The notes beneath the pieces are model-generated. The model did no database searches. It was not told the DNA's origin and worked only from the letters and a program-made list of their open reading frames with translations. Of a stretch of 64,000 nucleotides of DNA, positions 26,467-35,690 are shown in pieces (position 1 is the first letter of the stretch; every line of letters begins with the position of its first letter). The DNA is taken from contig CABULH010000004.1 in the NCBI GenBank assembly GCA_902492455.1, positions 62,001 to 126,000 of the forward strand, read 5' to 3'. The DNA is from an uncultured Oscillospiraceae bacterium (lineage in GTDB: Bacteria > Bacillota > Clostridia > Oscillospirales > Acutalibacteraceae). The translations under genes were made by a program, and so were the position numbers.

Positions 26467-29400
26467 ATGAAAAGTGTGACGGAATATGTCGACGTATACC
26501 GGGAACGGGCGGCCCGCTTCTCCAATGAAGAGGAGGTGCGCATCGGTACCAATGAGCTGCTGAAGGAACTCATTGAGGACTTTGGGATCGACCATCTGGA
26601 GGAAAGCCACGAAACCACATCTATCCACGGTGGCCGTGCGGACAGTATCTATTCCGATGTAATCATTGAGTATAAATTCGACGAGGACGGCATGTTCCGC
26701 ACCGCACGCGGCCGCAGTGAAGCTCTCTTCGGCAGGGATGCCTCCGACCGCGGACTTCAGCATTACTTAATCAATTTCACACTGGATGAGTTCAGCAATC
26801 ATGCTATCGACGACGAGCTGTTCTGCCGGCGGCTTATCAATAAAGTAGGGGTGGGATTTGACGGACAGACTATGATCTTTGCTCGTTTCGTGGAAGCAGA
26901 GGAAGCGGCGGATATCTTTGACCGGCGCAAAACCAAAGCTCTGCCCAAAACTCTTTCCGCTCGTCAGCATCTCCGTTTTATTTATGAGCATGTGGAAGAT
27001 CTGGATTTGGCGTTCAAAAAGCTGATCCTGCTGCTCCGATCCACCAGCCGTTACTGCCTCTCCACCAAAACGCTGACGAAGGAATTTGGTCCTCGCTCCC
27101 CTCTTTGTCAGAAGACTATTGGTTATCTGTACGCCAAGCTGGAATCCGAGTTAACCGCCAACACCAGGATTTCCACCCTTTATGCCGAGTGGCTGCGTAT
27201 CTTCGGCGTAATCTACGGCAAACAGGAGACAGACTTCACCGCCTTTCGGGCTTCTCTGGCGAAAATGTATGGGCTTTCCCCAAAACTGGATCCACAGAAA
27301 ACCCTGTTTATCATCCAAACCTATTATAATATTGTACTGAAGCTGCTGATTTTTAATCTTCTCCAGTCCCTCACCGATCCTATGCAGAAAAGCAGACGGA
27401 TCACCACCCGCAGGGATATTCTTGAGCTGTTTTCCGGCCGCATGTACACCAAGCTGCAAATTAAAAACTTCTTCGAAATCAATTATTTTGAATGGTTTCT
27501 TTTTGCATCCGATCTGGACAAGACTTATATCAACGATATTGAAATCGAACTAGATAACTTTGAAACCACCACTTCCGTCATCAAAGGAGAGGTAGTGGAG
27601 GACGTACTGCGGGATGTATATGCCAATCTCATTCCCCAGGATCTGCGGCATTTGATGGGAGAATACTACACCTGTGGCTGGCTGGTGGATTTCACGCTGG
27701 ATAAGGTGGGTTATACGGGTCAAAAAGAATTATCTGTGTTGGATCCCACCTGCGGCAGCGGCGCCTTCATCACCCATGCCATCAAGCGTCTCCAACAGTC
27801 TGAAAAAGAACTGGGCAACGATGAGATCATCAAAATCGCCACCCGGAATATCGTAGGCTATGACATCAACCCTATCGCCGTGATCTCTGCCAAAACCAAC
27901 TATCTCCTGGCTTTGGGAGATATCTCCGCTTATAAAGAGACCATTTCTGTTCCGGTATATATGTGTGATTCTATTTTAGTGCCCACGGTTTACGCCAAGC
28001 AGAAAACGGGCAAGGCCTACAACCGAGTGAAAACCAAAGCAGGAAAATTCGTTCTGCCGGTGATGCAGGATCGTACGGAAAGTGATTTATTCCTGGATAA
28101 GGTTAACGCCTGCGCCGATAAGGGATACAGCTTCACAGAGTTTGCGGAATTGGTGCACAGAGAAGGAGAAATCAGTGCCGCCTATCTGGAAGATCCTTGC
28201 GTGGAAACCTTTTATCGCCAGATTTTGGAACTGAACGGCGAGGGCGGTAACGGCTTCTGGTGCAATATTCTCAAAAATACCTTTGCGCCCTTGTTCACCC
28301 AGAAATTCGATCTGGTGGTGGGCAATCCCCCCTGGATCGGCTGGAAATCCATGTCTGACACCTATCGGAAACGGACGCTGGACATCTGGCTGAGCTATGG
28401 TATTTTTGAAAAAAGCGCTTATGATAAAATTACCTCCCACGATGATTTCGCCATGGCCGTGGTTTATGTGTCTATGGATCACTATGTAAAGGAGCAGGGC
28501 AAGGCAGGCTTCGTGCTGCCCCAGACCTTTGTCAAATCCCTCAAGGGCGGCGAGGGATTTCGGAAATTTGAAATCACTCGTGACGGCGCCTCCATCCCCT
28601 TTGCGGTAAACGAAGTCTATGATATGGACAAAATCAAACCCTTCCGCCGCTTTGCCACCAATAAGGCTTCAGTGATGATCTTTGAAAAAAACAAGCCCAT
28701 GGTCTATCCTATGGATCGCTATTTCCTCTGCCTGCCCAAAACGTCGAAAATCATTGTGGATTATTACGACGGTTACGCCGAGGCCATGGATAAGATGGTG
28801 ATGATTCAGCAGGCCGCCAAACCCATCAAGAACGACGATCTCCGCAGCCCATGGCTGACCATGGACAAATGCGAGATGGATATTCTCGACCGTTTTCGCG
28901 GAGCTTCCGCATATAAAGGGCGAAAGGGCATCGAACCCTGTGGAGCCAAAGGCACCTATCTGGTGAATGTCAAGGAAAACCGGGACAATCTGGTACTGAT
29001 TGAAAATCTATTGGAAAGAGCCCGGCTGCAGGAGGCCAAGGACTTGGGCGTTCATCCCGGATGGGTGGAACAGGAACTGGTCTACCCCATGGTGGGCGGC
29101 CGCAATATCAGCAAATGGGGTATCAATTCCCACCTATATATGCTGGTTCCCCACGACGCCACTGGCGAGTCGGTGTACCGCGGCATGGAGGAAGGACGGA
29201 TGCGGGTGGAGTATCCCCGCACCTATGAATGGCTTTACTATTTCCACGATTTTCTTCTGGAAACCAGAATACGCAGCGCAAAATTTTTTGATAAGGAACA
29301 GTTTCCCTGGTACCGCCTGGACAATGTGGGAAGCTACACCTTCCAGAAATATCATGTGGTTTGGAAGGAGCAGAGCAAATCCATGACCGCCTGTGTCATC

Positions 29401-29742
29401 GGCTCCATGGATGATCCCTATTTGGGCCAAAAAGTGGTGGTGACAGATTCCAAGGTGCTGTCCTGCGCCACCGATGACGAGGCGGAAGCCCATTACATTT
29501 GTGCTGTCATCAACTCCCCTATCATCACCAAAATCATCGACGGCTATACCATCGATACCCAGCGGGGCATTGATATTCTCAGCAACATCGCTATTCCCAA
29601 GTATGACGCGGCGATTGAGGAGCACGCCGCCCTGGCGGAAAAATCCCGGCAGGCGCACCAGGCGTTTATCGCCGGTGATGCCGACAGCATCAAGAGACTG
29701 GAAAAGGAAATCGATGAGTTGGTTCATCGTCTCTTTGCATAG
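26467..29742 (+). CDS. type IIG-like restriction endonuclease/N6-adenine methyltransferase
   Basis: A 1091-aa single-chain protein; start at MKSVTEYVDV (GGAG upstream), with an in-frame ATG 23 codons earlier possible. The N-terminus looks like a PD-(D/E)xK nuclease: GRADSIYSDVIIEYKF gives D59, E68 and K70. A helical middle follows, then an N6-adenine methyltransferase with motif I DPTCGSGAF (residues 426-434) and catalytic NPPW (620-623). The C-terminal part (YPMVGGRNISKWGIN, INSPIITKIIDGYTIDTQRG) resembles TaqI/Eco57I-type target-recognition domains. It would methylate one site and cut nearby as one polypeptide. No separate specificity or methylase gene is adjacent. It sits alone between the rpmB terminator and ppa. 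Confidence 0.85.
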   Translation: MKSVTEYVDVYRERAARFSNEEEVRIGTNELLKELIEDFGIDHLEESHETTSIHGGRADSIYSDVIIEYKFDEDGMFRTARGRSEALFGRDASDRGLQHYLINFTLDEFSNHAIDDELFCRRLINKVGVGFDGQTMIFARFVEAEEAADIFDRRKTKALPKTLSARQHLRFIYEHVEDLDLAFKKLILLLRSTSRYCLSTKTLTKEFGPRSPLCQKTIGYLYAKLESELTANTRISTLYAEWLRIFGVIYGKQETDFTAFRASLAKMYGLSPKLDPQKTLFIIQTYYNIVLKLLIFNLLQSLTDPMQKSRRITTRRDILELFSGRMYTKLQIKNFFEINYFEWFLFASDLDKTYINDIEIELDNFETTTSVIKGEVVEDVLRDVYANLIPQDLRHLMGEYYTCGWLVDFTLDKVGYTGQKELSVLDPTCGSGAFITHAIKRLQQSEKELGNDEIIKIATRNIVGYDINPIAVISAKTNYLLALGDISAYKETISVPVYMCDSILVPTVYAKQKTGKAYNRVKTKAGKFVLPVMQDRTESDLFLDKVNACADKGYSFTEFAELVHREGEISAAYLEDPCVETFYRQILELNGEGGNGFWCNILKNTFAPLFTQKFDLVVGNPPWIGWKSMSDTYRKRTLDIWLSYGIFEKSAYDKITSHDDFAMAVVYVSMDHYVKEQGKAGFVLPQTFVKSLKGGEGFRKFEITRDGASIPFAVNEVYDMDKIKPFRRFATNKASVMIFEKNKPMVYPMDRYFLCLPKTSKIIVDYYDGYAEAMDKMVMIQQAAKPIKNDDLRSPWLTMDKCEMDILDRFRGASAYKGRKGIEPCGAKGTYLVNVKENRDNLVLIENLLERARLQEAKDLGVHPGWVEQELVYPMVGGRNISKWGINSHLYMLVPHDATGESVYRGMEEGRMRVEYPRTYEWLYYFHDFLLETRIRSAKFFDKEQFPWYRLDNVGSYTFQKYHVVWKEQSKSMTACVIGSMDDPYLGQKVVVTDSKVLSCATDDEAEAHYICAVINSPIITKIIDGYTIDTQRGIDILSNIAIPKYDAAIEEHAALAEKSRQAHQAFIAGDADSIKRLEKEIDELVHRLFA

Positions 29743-29796
29743 TCAGCCTCATTTTTCCACATTCTATGGACAACATAATAAAGGGGGCCGCAAGGA

Positions 29797-30342
29797 TTGA
29801 ATATCTGGCACGATATTTCCGAAGAAAGAATCAAACCGGATGATTTTACCGCCGTCATCGAGATATCCAAAGGCGGGAAAAACAAATACGAGATGGACAA
29901 GGAAACGGGCTTGCTGCGCCTGGACCGGGTGCTGTACACCGCCACCCACTATCCGGCCAATTACGGATTCATCCCCCGCACCTTTGCCGATGACCGAGAC
30001 CCGCTGGATGTGCTGGTTCTCTGTCAGGAGGATATCGTCCCTATGACGCTGGTGCGCTGCTACCCCATCGGGGTGATCAAAATGGTGGATGAGGAATCCA
30101 TCGATGAGAAGATCCTGGCCGTTCCCTTCCGTGATCCCTCTCTTTCCTGTTATCATGATATTTCTCAGCTTCCCGCTCATACCTTTAACGAAATCCAGCA
30201 CTTTTTCAGCGTTTACAAATCCCTGGAGAATAAAGAGACTGTGGTCAAGGAAGCTTTGGGCCGAGAGGAAGCGCTGCGGGTGGTGGAATATTGTATCCAG
30301 GCTTATAAAAGGGAATTCGGCAATCGGAACAACACGGATTGA
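29797..30342 (+). CDS. ppa: inorganic pyrophosphatase (family I)
   Basis: A 181-aa soluble PPase hydrolysing pyrophosphate. TTG start, giving MNIWHDISEERIKPDDF, after a GGGGG/AAGGA ribosome site; no better ATG exists nearby. The active-site line KYEMDKETGLLRLDRVLYTA, YPANYGFIPRTFADDRDPLDVLV (metal aspartates) is complete. It precedes pncA by 13 nt, so it belongs with the NAD-salvage genes, whose nicotinate step releases pyrophosphate. Confidence 0.92.
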   Translation: MNIWHDISEERIKPDDFTAVIEISKGGKNKYEMDKETGLLRLDRVLYTATHYPANYGFIPRTFADDRDPLDVLVLCQEDIVPMTLVRCYPIGVIKMVDEESIDEKILAVPFRDPSLSCYHDISQLPAHTFNEIQHFFSVYKSLENKETVVKEALGREEALRVVEYCIQAYKREFGNRNNTD

Positions 30343-30355
30343 GGAGGATCATTTG

Positions 30356-31027
30356 ATGAAACTGCCTGATCAAACAACGCTGGACAGACAGATATGTGAG
30401 GCCCTGCCTGATCTGCTGGCTTCATTGGAGAAGCTGGAGGAACTGGATCTATCCGCTCTGGATTCTGACCGCACCGCTCTTTTCATAGTGGATATGGTGA
30501 ACGGTTTTGCCGTGGAGGGTGCCATGTCCAGTCCACGGGTTGGCGAAATGATTGCTCCCATCGCTAAATTGGCCGTCCGATGTCATGAGGCGGGGATACC
30601 AGTGGTGGCTTTCGCCGATCATCACACCGCCGACAGCATTGAACTGGAATCCTATCCGCCCCATTGTCTCGCCGGAACCGATGAAGCCCGGCTGTGCCAG
30701 GAGATCGCGGAAGCCTGCCCTTGCACTCTGATCGAAAAAAATTCCACCAACGGTTTTTTGGAACCTGTTTTCGCCGCCTGGCTGCGGGATAATCCCGACA
30801 TTGACACCTATGTGGTTGCCGGTGACTGTACCGATATCTGCGTACTGCAGTTCGTACTGGCAGCCAAAGCCTGGCACAATGCCCGCAATCGGCCGCTGCG
30901 GCTGATCCTTCCCATTGACTTAGTGGATACCTTTGATGCACCGGGCCATCCGGCGGATCTGATGAATCTGGCGGCTTTATCCTTGATGCGTTCTGCCGGC
31001 GCCGCATTATGCCGCAATTTATGGTAG
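30356..31027 (+). CDS. pncA: nicotinamidase/isochorismatase-family cysteine hydrolase
   Basis: A 223-aa hydrolase with a catalytic triad readable as Asp in LFIVDMVNGF, Lys in IEKNSTNGF, and Cys in GDCTDICVLQF. Metal ligands are suggested by ADHHT. GAGGAGG precedes the ATG; a longer frame overlaps ppa and is rejected. With pncB 25 nt downstream, nicotinamide deamidation to nicotinate is the likely reaction. It is slightly longer than E. coli PncA, with about 40 extra N-terminal residues. Confidence 0.88.
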   Translation: MKLPDQTTLDRQICEALPDLLASLEKLEELDLSALDSDRTALFIVDMVNGFAVEGAMSSPRVGEMIAPIAKLAVRCHEAGIPVVAFADHHTADSIELESYPPHCLAGTDEARLCQEIAEACPCTLIEKNSTNGFLEPVFAAWLRDNPDIDTYVVAGDCTDICVLQFVLAAKAWHNARNRPLRLILPIDLVDTFDAPGHPADLMNLAALSLMRSAGAALCRNLW

Positions 31028-31052
31028 GATGTACGAAAGAGAGTGGAAAAAC

Positions 31053-32507
31053 ATGATGAATAAACAATATGGCTGCGACAACCTTACCCTACTGACAGAT
31101 TTTTATGAATTAACCATGGCCAACGGCTTTTTTGAAGAAGGATGCGGCGACCGCATCGCCTATTTTGATATGTTTTTCCGCCGGGTACCGGACGGCGGCG
31201 GCTTGGCAATTATGGCTGGCGTGGAGCAGCTGGTGGATTATCTGAAAAACTTGTCCTTCACTGAAGAGGATATCGATTACCTGCGGGAAAAGAAGATGTT
31301 CAGTGAGGCGTTTCTTGATTACCTGCGGCACTTCCGTTTTTCTTGCGACGTTTGGGCGGTGCCGGAGGGGACTCCTATTTTTCCCCATGAGCCCATTGTT
31401 ACTGTCCGCGGCCCGGTGGTGCAGGCCCAATTCATCGAAACCATGGTGCTGCTGGCAGTAAATCATCCCTCTCTGATCGCCACCAAAGCCAGCCGAATCG
31501 TCCGCGCTTCCCAGGGACGGGCGGTAATGGAATTCGGTTCCCGCCGTGCCCAAGGCTTCGACGGAGCGGTTTACGGTGCACGTGCCGCCTATATCGCTGG
31601 CTGCTGCGGTACTGCCTGCACCATTGCCGACCGGGAATTCGGCATCCCCGCCTTGGGCACTATGGCCCACAGCTGGGTGCAGCTTTTTGATTCCGAACTG
31701 GAGGCATTTCGCGCCTACGCCCGTCAGTATCCCGCTTCCTGCACCCTGCTGGTGGATACCTACAACACCTTGAAATCCGGCGTCCCCAACGCCATCCGGA
31801 CCTTCAATGAGGTGATTCTGCCCACTGGCAATCGTCCCAAGGGCATCCGCATTGACTCCGGCGATATTACCTATCTGAGCAAAAAGGCCCGCAAAATGCT
31901 GGATGAAGCCGGGTTCCCCGATTGCCAGATCACGGCCTCCAATTCCTTGGACGAAAACATCATTCGGGATATGATCCAGCAGGGAGCCTGTGTAGACAGT
32001 TTCGGCGTTGGAGAACGCCTGATCACCGCCGCCAGCGATCCGGTATTCGGCGGGGTATACAAGCTATCCGCGGTGGAAGAAAACGGCGGCATTCGTCCTC
32101 GGATCAAGGTCAGTGAAAACGTATCCAAAATCACCAATCCCTGTTTTAAAAAGCTATGGCGGCTGTACGATCAGGAAACCGGCAAGGCTATCGCAGATGT
32201 CATCACTCTTCACAATGAAACCATCGATGATTCTGCTCCTTATGAGATTTTTGATCCTGAACACATATGGAAGCGGAAAACGGTGGAGAATTTCCGGGCC
32301 GTTCCCCTGCAGAAACAGCTTTTCCGCGGCGGCGAATGTGTCTACAATGTACCTTCCGTGGAGGAAAGCCGCCGGTATTGTCAGGAACAAATCAATACCA
32401 TGTGGGACGAAGTTCTTCGCTTTGAGAATCCCCATCGGTATTATGTGGATCTTTCCCAGCCGCTTTGGGATGAAAAGCAGCGGCTTTTGTCGGAATATAG
32501 CCGCTGA
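31053..32507 (+). CDS. pncB: nicotinate phosphoribosyltransferase
   Basis: A 484-aa enzyme that joins nicotinate to PRPP in NAD salvage. Start at MMNKQYGCDNL, eight codons inside the longest frame. Family sequence LLTDFYELTMANGFF at the N-terminus, EFGSRRAQGFDGAVYGARAAYIAG and GTMAHSWVQLF around the catalytic His, and GIRIDSGDITYLSKKAR. It acts on the PncA product; the three genes ppa-pncA-pncB form a coherent unit. Confidence 0.95.
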   Translation: MMNKQYGCDNLTLLTDFYELTMANGFFEEGCGDRIAYFDMFFRRVPDGGGLAIMAGVEQLVDYLKNLSFTEEDIDYLREKKMFSEAFLDYLRHFRFSCDVWAVPEGTPIFPHEPIVTVRGPVVQAQFIETMVLLAVNHPSLIATKASRIVRASQGRAVMEFGSRRAQGFDGAVYGARAAYIAGCCGTACTIADREFGIPALGTMAHSWVQLFDSELEAFRAYARQYPASCTLLVDTYNTLKSGVPNAIRTFNEVILPTGNRPKGIRIDSGDITYLSKKARKMLDEAGFPDCQITASNSLDENIIRDMIQQGACVDSFGVGERLITAASDPVFGGVYKLSAVEENGGIRPRIKVSENVSKITNPCFKKLWRLYDQETGKAIADVITLHNETIDDSAPYEIFDPEHIWKRKTVENFRAVPLQKQLFRGGECVYNVPSVEESRRYCQEQINTMWDEVLRFENPHRYYVDLSQPLWDEKQRLLSEYSR

Positions 32508-32559
32508 AATCATATACTTTTTCTGCACGCATATTCATGCAAAATTTGAAAATATGTGT

Positions 32560-32565
32560 TATAAT
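32560..32565 (+). promoter_or_regulatory. extended -10 promoter of the winged-helix gene
   Basis: TGTTATAAT gives an extended -10 (TATAAT at 32560-32565). No clear -35 is seen at 17 bp. It lies about 100 bp before the next start codon and just after pncB. Confidence 0.6.
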
Positions 32566-32584
32566 GAGTCAAAAAGACTGTGGA

Positions 32585-32636
32585 ATCCTGAGAGGCATGG
32601 TCTGCAATAGACCAACGCGCCAGCGCATCCAAGGAT
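32585..32636 (+). promoter_or_regulatory. structured 5' leader (three nested helices)
   Basis: The leader can fold as nested helices: ATCCT (32585) with AGGAT (32632), GGC (32594) with GCC (32619), and TGGTCT (32598) with AGACCA (32609) closing a 5-nt loop. It ends before the AGGAGG ribosome site. I cannot match it to a known riboswitch. The fold is by eye only. Confidence 0.35.
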
Positions 32637-32666
32637 GACAGCGGAATTTAACAGGAGGAATTCAAA

Positions 32667-33137
32667 ATGCCGAAGTTGGTTTATGTTTACGGAGACGACA
32701 ACAAAATGCTGGATACGCTGGTTACCTCTCTGCGCAGCAATGGGTATTCCATCGAATACACCAACCTGACCGACGAGATTAGTTCCGGCAACATCACCGC
32801 CGATATTGCACTGATCTGCAAACCGGTCAGCCCCACCACCAAATTTTCCATGGGCGGCCTCACCATCGATCTGGACAATATGGCAGCCTACGACAGCAAT
32901 AATCAGCCTATTCACTTCACCCCCACTGAGTTCTCCATGCTCACCTTCCTGATGAAGAACTCTTCCAGGGCAGTTCCCCGCAACGAACTGCTTCCGGCTG
33001 TGTGGGGCTTCGCCAATGATTCCGGTACCCGAGTGGCAGACGATACGGTCAAACGCCTGCGGAAAAAGCTGCAGGGCACCAAACTCTCCATTGAAACCAT
33101 CTGGGGTTACGGTTTCAAGGCTGTGGAAAAACCCTGA
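32667..33137 (+). CDS. OmpR-type winged-helix protein with degenerate receiver-like N-terminus
   Basis: A 156-aa protein, AGGAGG before the ATG. Residues 75-154 form an OmpR/PhoB winged helix (FTPTEFSMLTFLMKNSSRAVPR, DDTVKRLRKKLQG, IETIWGYGFK). The first 70 residues begin like a receiver (MPKLVYVYGDDNKMLDTLVTSLRSNGYSI) but are about half the usual length and lack the phospho-acceptor Asp and switch residues. No histidine kinase is adjacent. It is thus an orphan atypical regulator; whether it senses anything is unknown. Own promoter, foldable leader and terminator. Confidence 0.8.
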   Translation: MPKLVYVYGDDNKMLDTLVTSLRSNGYSIEYTNLTDEISSGNITADIALICKPVSPTTKFSMGGLTIDLDNMAAYDSNNQPIHFTPTEFSMLTFLMKNSSRAVPRNELLPAVWGFANDSGTRVADDTVKRLRKKLQGTKLSIETIWGYGFKAVEKP

Positions 33138-33155
33138 TTTTTGATGAATATGTAT

Positions 33156-33190
33156 AAAGCAGGGACATCCATCGCGGATGTCCCTGCTTT
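33156..33190. terminator. bidirectional terminator between the winged-helix gene and clpC
   Basis: Perfect 15-bp stem AAAGCAGGGACATCC / GGATGTCCCTGCTTT with a 5-nt loop. It ends one base before the clpC stop codon and serves both convergent genes. Confidence 0.85.
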
Positions 33191-33191
33191 G

Positions 33192-35666
33192 TTATTTTGC
33201 AGTCTTCTTATCAAACGTAAAGCTGCTATCCTGAACATCAATAACAATGGTATCCCCTGCACGGAATTTGCCCTCCAGCAGCTGTTCCGCCAGCGGGTCT
33301 TCGATTCTGGACTGAATAGCCCGCCGCAGCGGCCGGGCGCCGTAAACCGGATCGAAGCCTTCCTTGGCGATCTCAGCCACCGCTGCATCACTCACGCTGG
33401 AATGCAGTTCCATATCTGTCAACCGCTTATCCAGCGACCGCAGCATCCTTCGGGCGATTTCTTCGATATCCGGCTGGGTCAGCTGCTGAAAGACAATGAT
33501 ATCGTCCACCCTGTTAAGAAATTCCGGCCGGAAGGCTCGCTTCAGCTCTCCCATTACATCGTCCTTGATGCGGCGCTGATCCGACGCATTCGCAGCAGCC
33601 CTTTCCGCATCGGCAAATCCCAAACGGCGGTGCTCCGTAATCAGTCGTGCTCCCACGTTGGAGGTCATGATAATCACCGTATTTTTGAAATCCACCCGCC
33701 GCCCTTGGGCGTCGGTGAGGATGCCGTCCTCCAAAATCTGCAGCAGCATGTTGAACACATCCGGATGCGCCTTCTCAATCTCGTCAAACAGCACCACCGA
33801 ATAAGGTTTGCGGCGGATCTTCTCCGTCAACTGGCCTCCCTCGTCGTATCCCACATAGCCGGGAGGGGATCCCACCAGCCGGGATACCGTGTGCTTCTCC
33901 ATATACTCCGACATATCCAGCCGGATCATGGCATTTTCGTCCCCGAACATAGCTTCAGCCAGCGCCTTGCACAGCTCCGTCTTGCCCACACCGGTGGGAC
34001 CCAGAAAAATAAAGGAACCGATGGGGCGCTTGGGATCCTGCAGCCCCACACGGCCGCGCCGGATCGCCCGGGCAACAGCCGTTACCGCCTCATCCTGGCC
34101 GACAATCCGCTGATGCAGGATTTCCTCCATCCGCAGCAGCCGTTGTCCTTCTTCCTCGGTGAGCTGAACCACCGGTACGCCGGTCCAGCTGGAGACGATT
34201 TCCGCGATTTCCCGTTCTCCCACTTCGCCGGTGATGCCGGCGTTTTTCTCCTGCCAGCGATCCTTCTCCTTTTCCAGCTTTTCGGCCGCTTCCTTTTCCT
34301 CATCCCGCAGCCGGGCGGCCCGCTCAAAATCCTGCTCGTTGACAGCGGATTTTTTCTCTTCCGCCAGCCGTTTTACCTCGTCCTCCAGGTTTTTCAGATC
34401 GGGCGGAGCAGTAAAGGCTTTCAGCCTTACACGCGAAGCTGCCTCATCAATGAGATCAATGGCTTTATCCGGCAGATAACGGTCGGCAATATAGCGGGTG
34501 GACAAGGTCACCGCCGCCTGAATGGCTTCATCGGTAATCTTCACCTTGTGATGCGCTTCGTACTTATCCCGCAATCCCCGCAGAATCAGCACCGCCTCTT
34601 CCGCTGTCGGCTCCCCCACCATCACCGGCTGGAATCGCCGTTCAAGTGCCGCATCCTTTTCGATATGCTTGCGGTATTCGTCGATGGTGGTAGCGCCGAT
34701 GATCTGCAGTTCACCCCGGGCTAGAGAAGGTTTCAGAATGTTGGCCGCGTCCACGGCCCCTTCTGCCGCACCAGCGCCAATCAGGGTATGAATTTCATCA
34801 ATAAAGAGGATCACATCGCCCGCTTTGATCACCTCGTCGATAGCATTCTTGATCCGCTCCTCAAAATCTCCCCGGTATTTGGTGCCCGCCACCATGCCGG
34901 TAAGATCCAGAGTTACCACTCGTTTCCCCCGCAGCAATTCCGGCACCTCATCCGCGGCAATTTTCTGAGCCAAGCCCTCGGCAATAGCGGTTTTCCCCAC
35001 ACCGGGCTCGCCAATGAGACAGGGATTGTTCTTGGTACGGCGGGAAAGGATCTGTATCACCCGTTCGATTTCTCCCGAGCGGCCGATTACCGGATCCAGC
35101 TTACCCTCGGTGGCCATCTTGGTAAGATCACGGCCGAACTGATCCAAAGTCGGGGTTTTGCCGCCTCCCTTGGCAGCAGCGGTTTTACTGCCGCGAACGC
35201 CGTCATTGGCAGTCTGGGCCGGCGTCATACCGATAGCCTTGGCGATATCCGCAAACAATTCGTCCGGCCGGCCGCCCAAGGCAGCAATCAGCCGCACCGC
35301 TACACTGCTTTCATCCCGCAGCACAGCGATAAGAATATGCTCGGTGCCCACATATCCCATCTGCATCACAGCGGCTTCCGCCACAGACATCTCCATGGCT
35401 TTTTTAGCCCGGGGAGTAAAATCCTCCGGTGTAAGCCGGCTGTAGTCCCCGCTGGATTCCGTCTCCACAATCTTTTCCTGATATTGGGCAGCGGTGATTC
35501 CCCGCGCCCCCAGCACGGAGGCGGCGACGCCGGTTCCTTCTTTCAATAATCCCAACACAATGTGTTCCGTTCCAATATAGGTATGACCCAGCTGCTGGGC
35601 CGATTCAATCGCCAAATTCAAGGCGTTGTTGGCCTTTTCGGTGAATCCTTTAAACCGGTACATCAT
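33192..35666 (-). CDS. clpC: ATP-dependent Clp protease ATPase ClpC
   Basis: An 824-aa AAA+ unfoldase. Start at MMYRFKGFTEKANNAL, 8 nt after AAGGAG; a GTG three codons earlier is weaker. Two Clp_N repeats (residues 1-145), first AAA module with GEPGVGKTA, a UVR-motif middle domain (NEQDFERAARLRDEE) that binds McsB/MecA, and a second AAA module with GPTGVGKTE. With ClpP it degrades proteins tagged by arginine phosphorylation. Last gene of the ctsR operon. Confidence 0.96.
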   Translation of the reverse strand: MMYRFKGFTEKANNALNLAIESAQQLGHTYIGTEHIVLGLLKEGTGVAASVLGARGITAAQYQEKIVETESSGDYSRLTPEDFTPRAKKAMEMSVAEAAVMQMGYVGTEHILIAVLRDESSVAVRLIAALGGRPDELFADIAKAIGMTPAQTANDGVRGSKTAAAKGGGKTPTLDQFGRDLTKMATEGKLDPVIGRSGEIERVIQILSRRTKNNPCLIGEPGVGKTAIAEGLAQKIAADEVPELLRGKRVVTLDLTGMVAGTKYRGDFEERIKNAIDEVIKAGDVILFIDEIHTLIGAGAAEGAVDAANILKPSLARGELQIIGATTIDEYRKHIEKDAALERRFQPVMVGEPTAEEAVLILRGLRDKYEAHHKVKITDEAIQAAVTLSTRYIADRYLPDKAIDLIDEAASRVRLKAFTAPPDLKNLEDEVKRLAEEKKSAVNEQDFERAARLRDEEKEAAEKLEKEKDRWQEKNAGITGEVGEREIAEIVSSWTGVPVVQLTEEEGQRLLRMEEILHQRIVGQDEAVTAVARAIRRGRVGLQDPKRPIGSFIFLGPTGVGKTELCKALAEAMFGDENAMIRLDMSEYMEKHTVSRLVGSPPGYVGYDEGGQLTEKIRRKPYSVVLFDEIEKAHPDVFNMLLQILEDGILTDAQGRRVDFKNTVIIMTSNVGARLITEHRRLGFADAERAAANASDQRRIKDDVMGELKRAFRPEFLNRVDDIIVFQQLTQPDIEEIARRMLRSLDKRLTDMELHSSVSDAAVAEIAKEGFDPVYGARPLRRAIQSRIEDPLAEQLLEGKFRAGDTIVIDVQDSSFTFDKKTAK

Positions 35667-35690
35667 ATACCTCACTCCTTGCTTTGATTT

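Noticed and set aside
32585..32636. A known riboswitch class
   Set aside because: The nested hairpin has no aptamer core that I recognise; kept only as an unclassified foldable leader.
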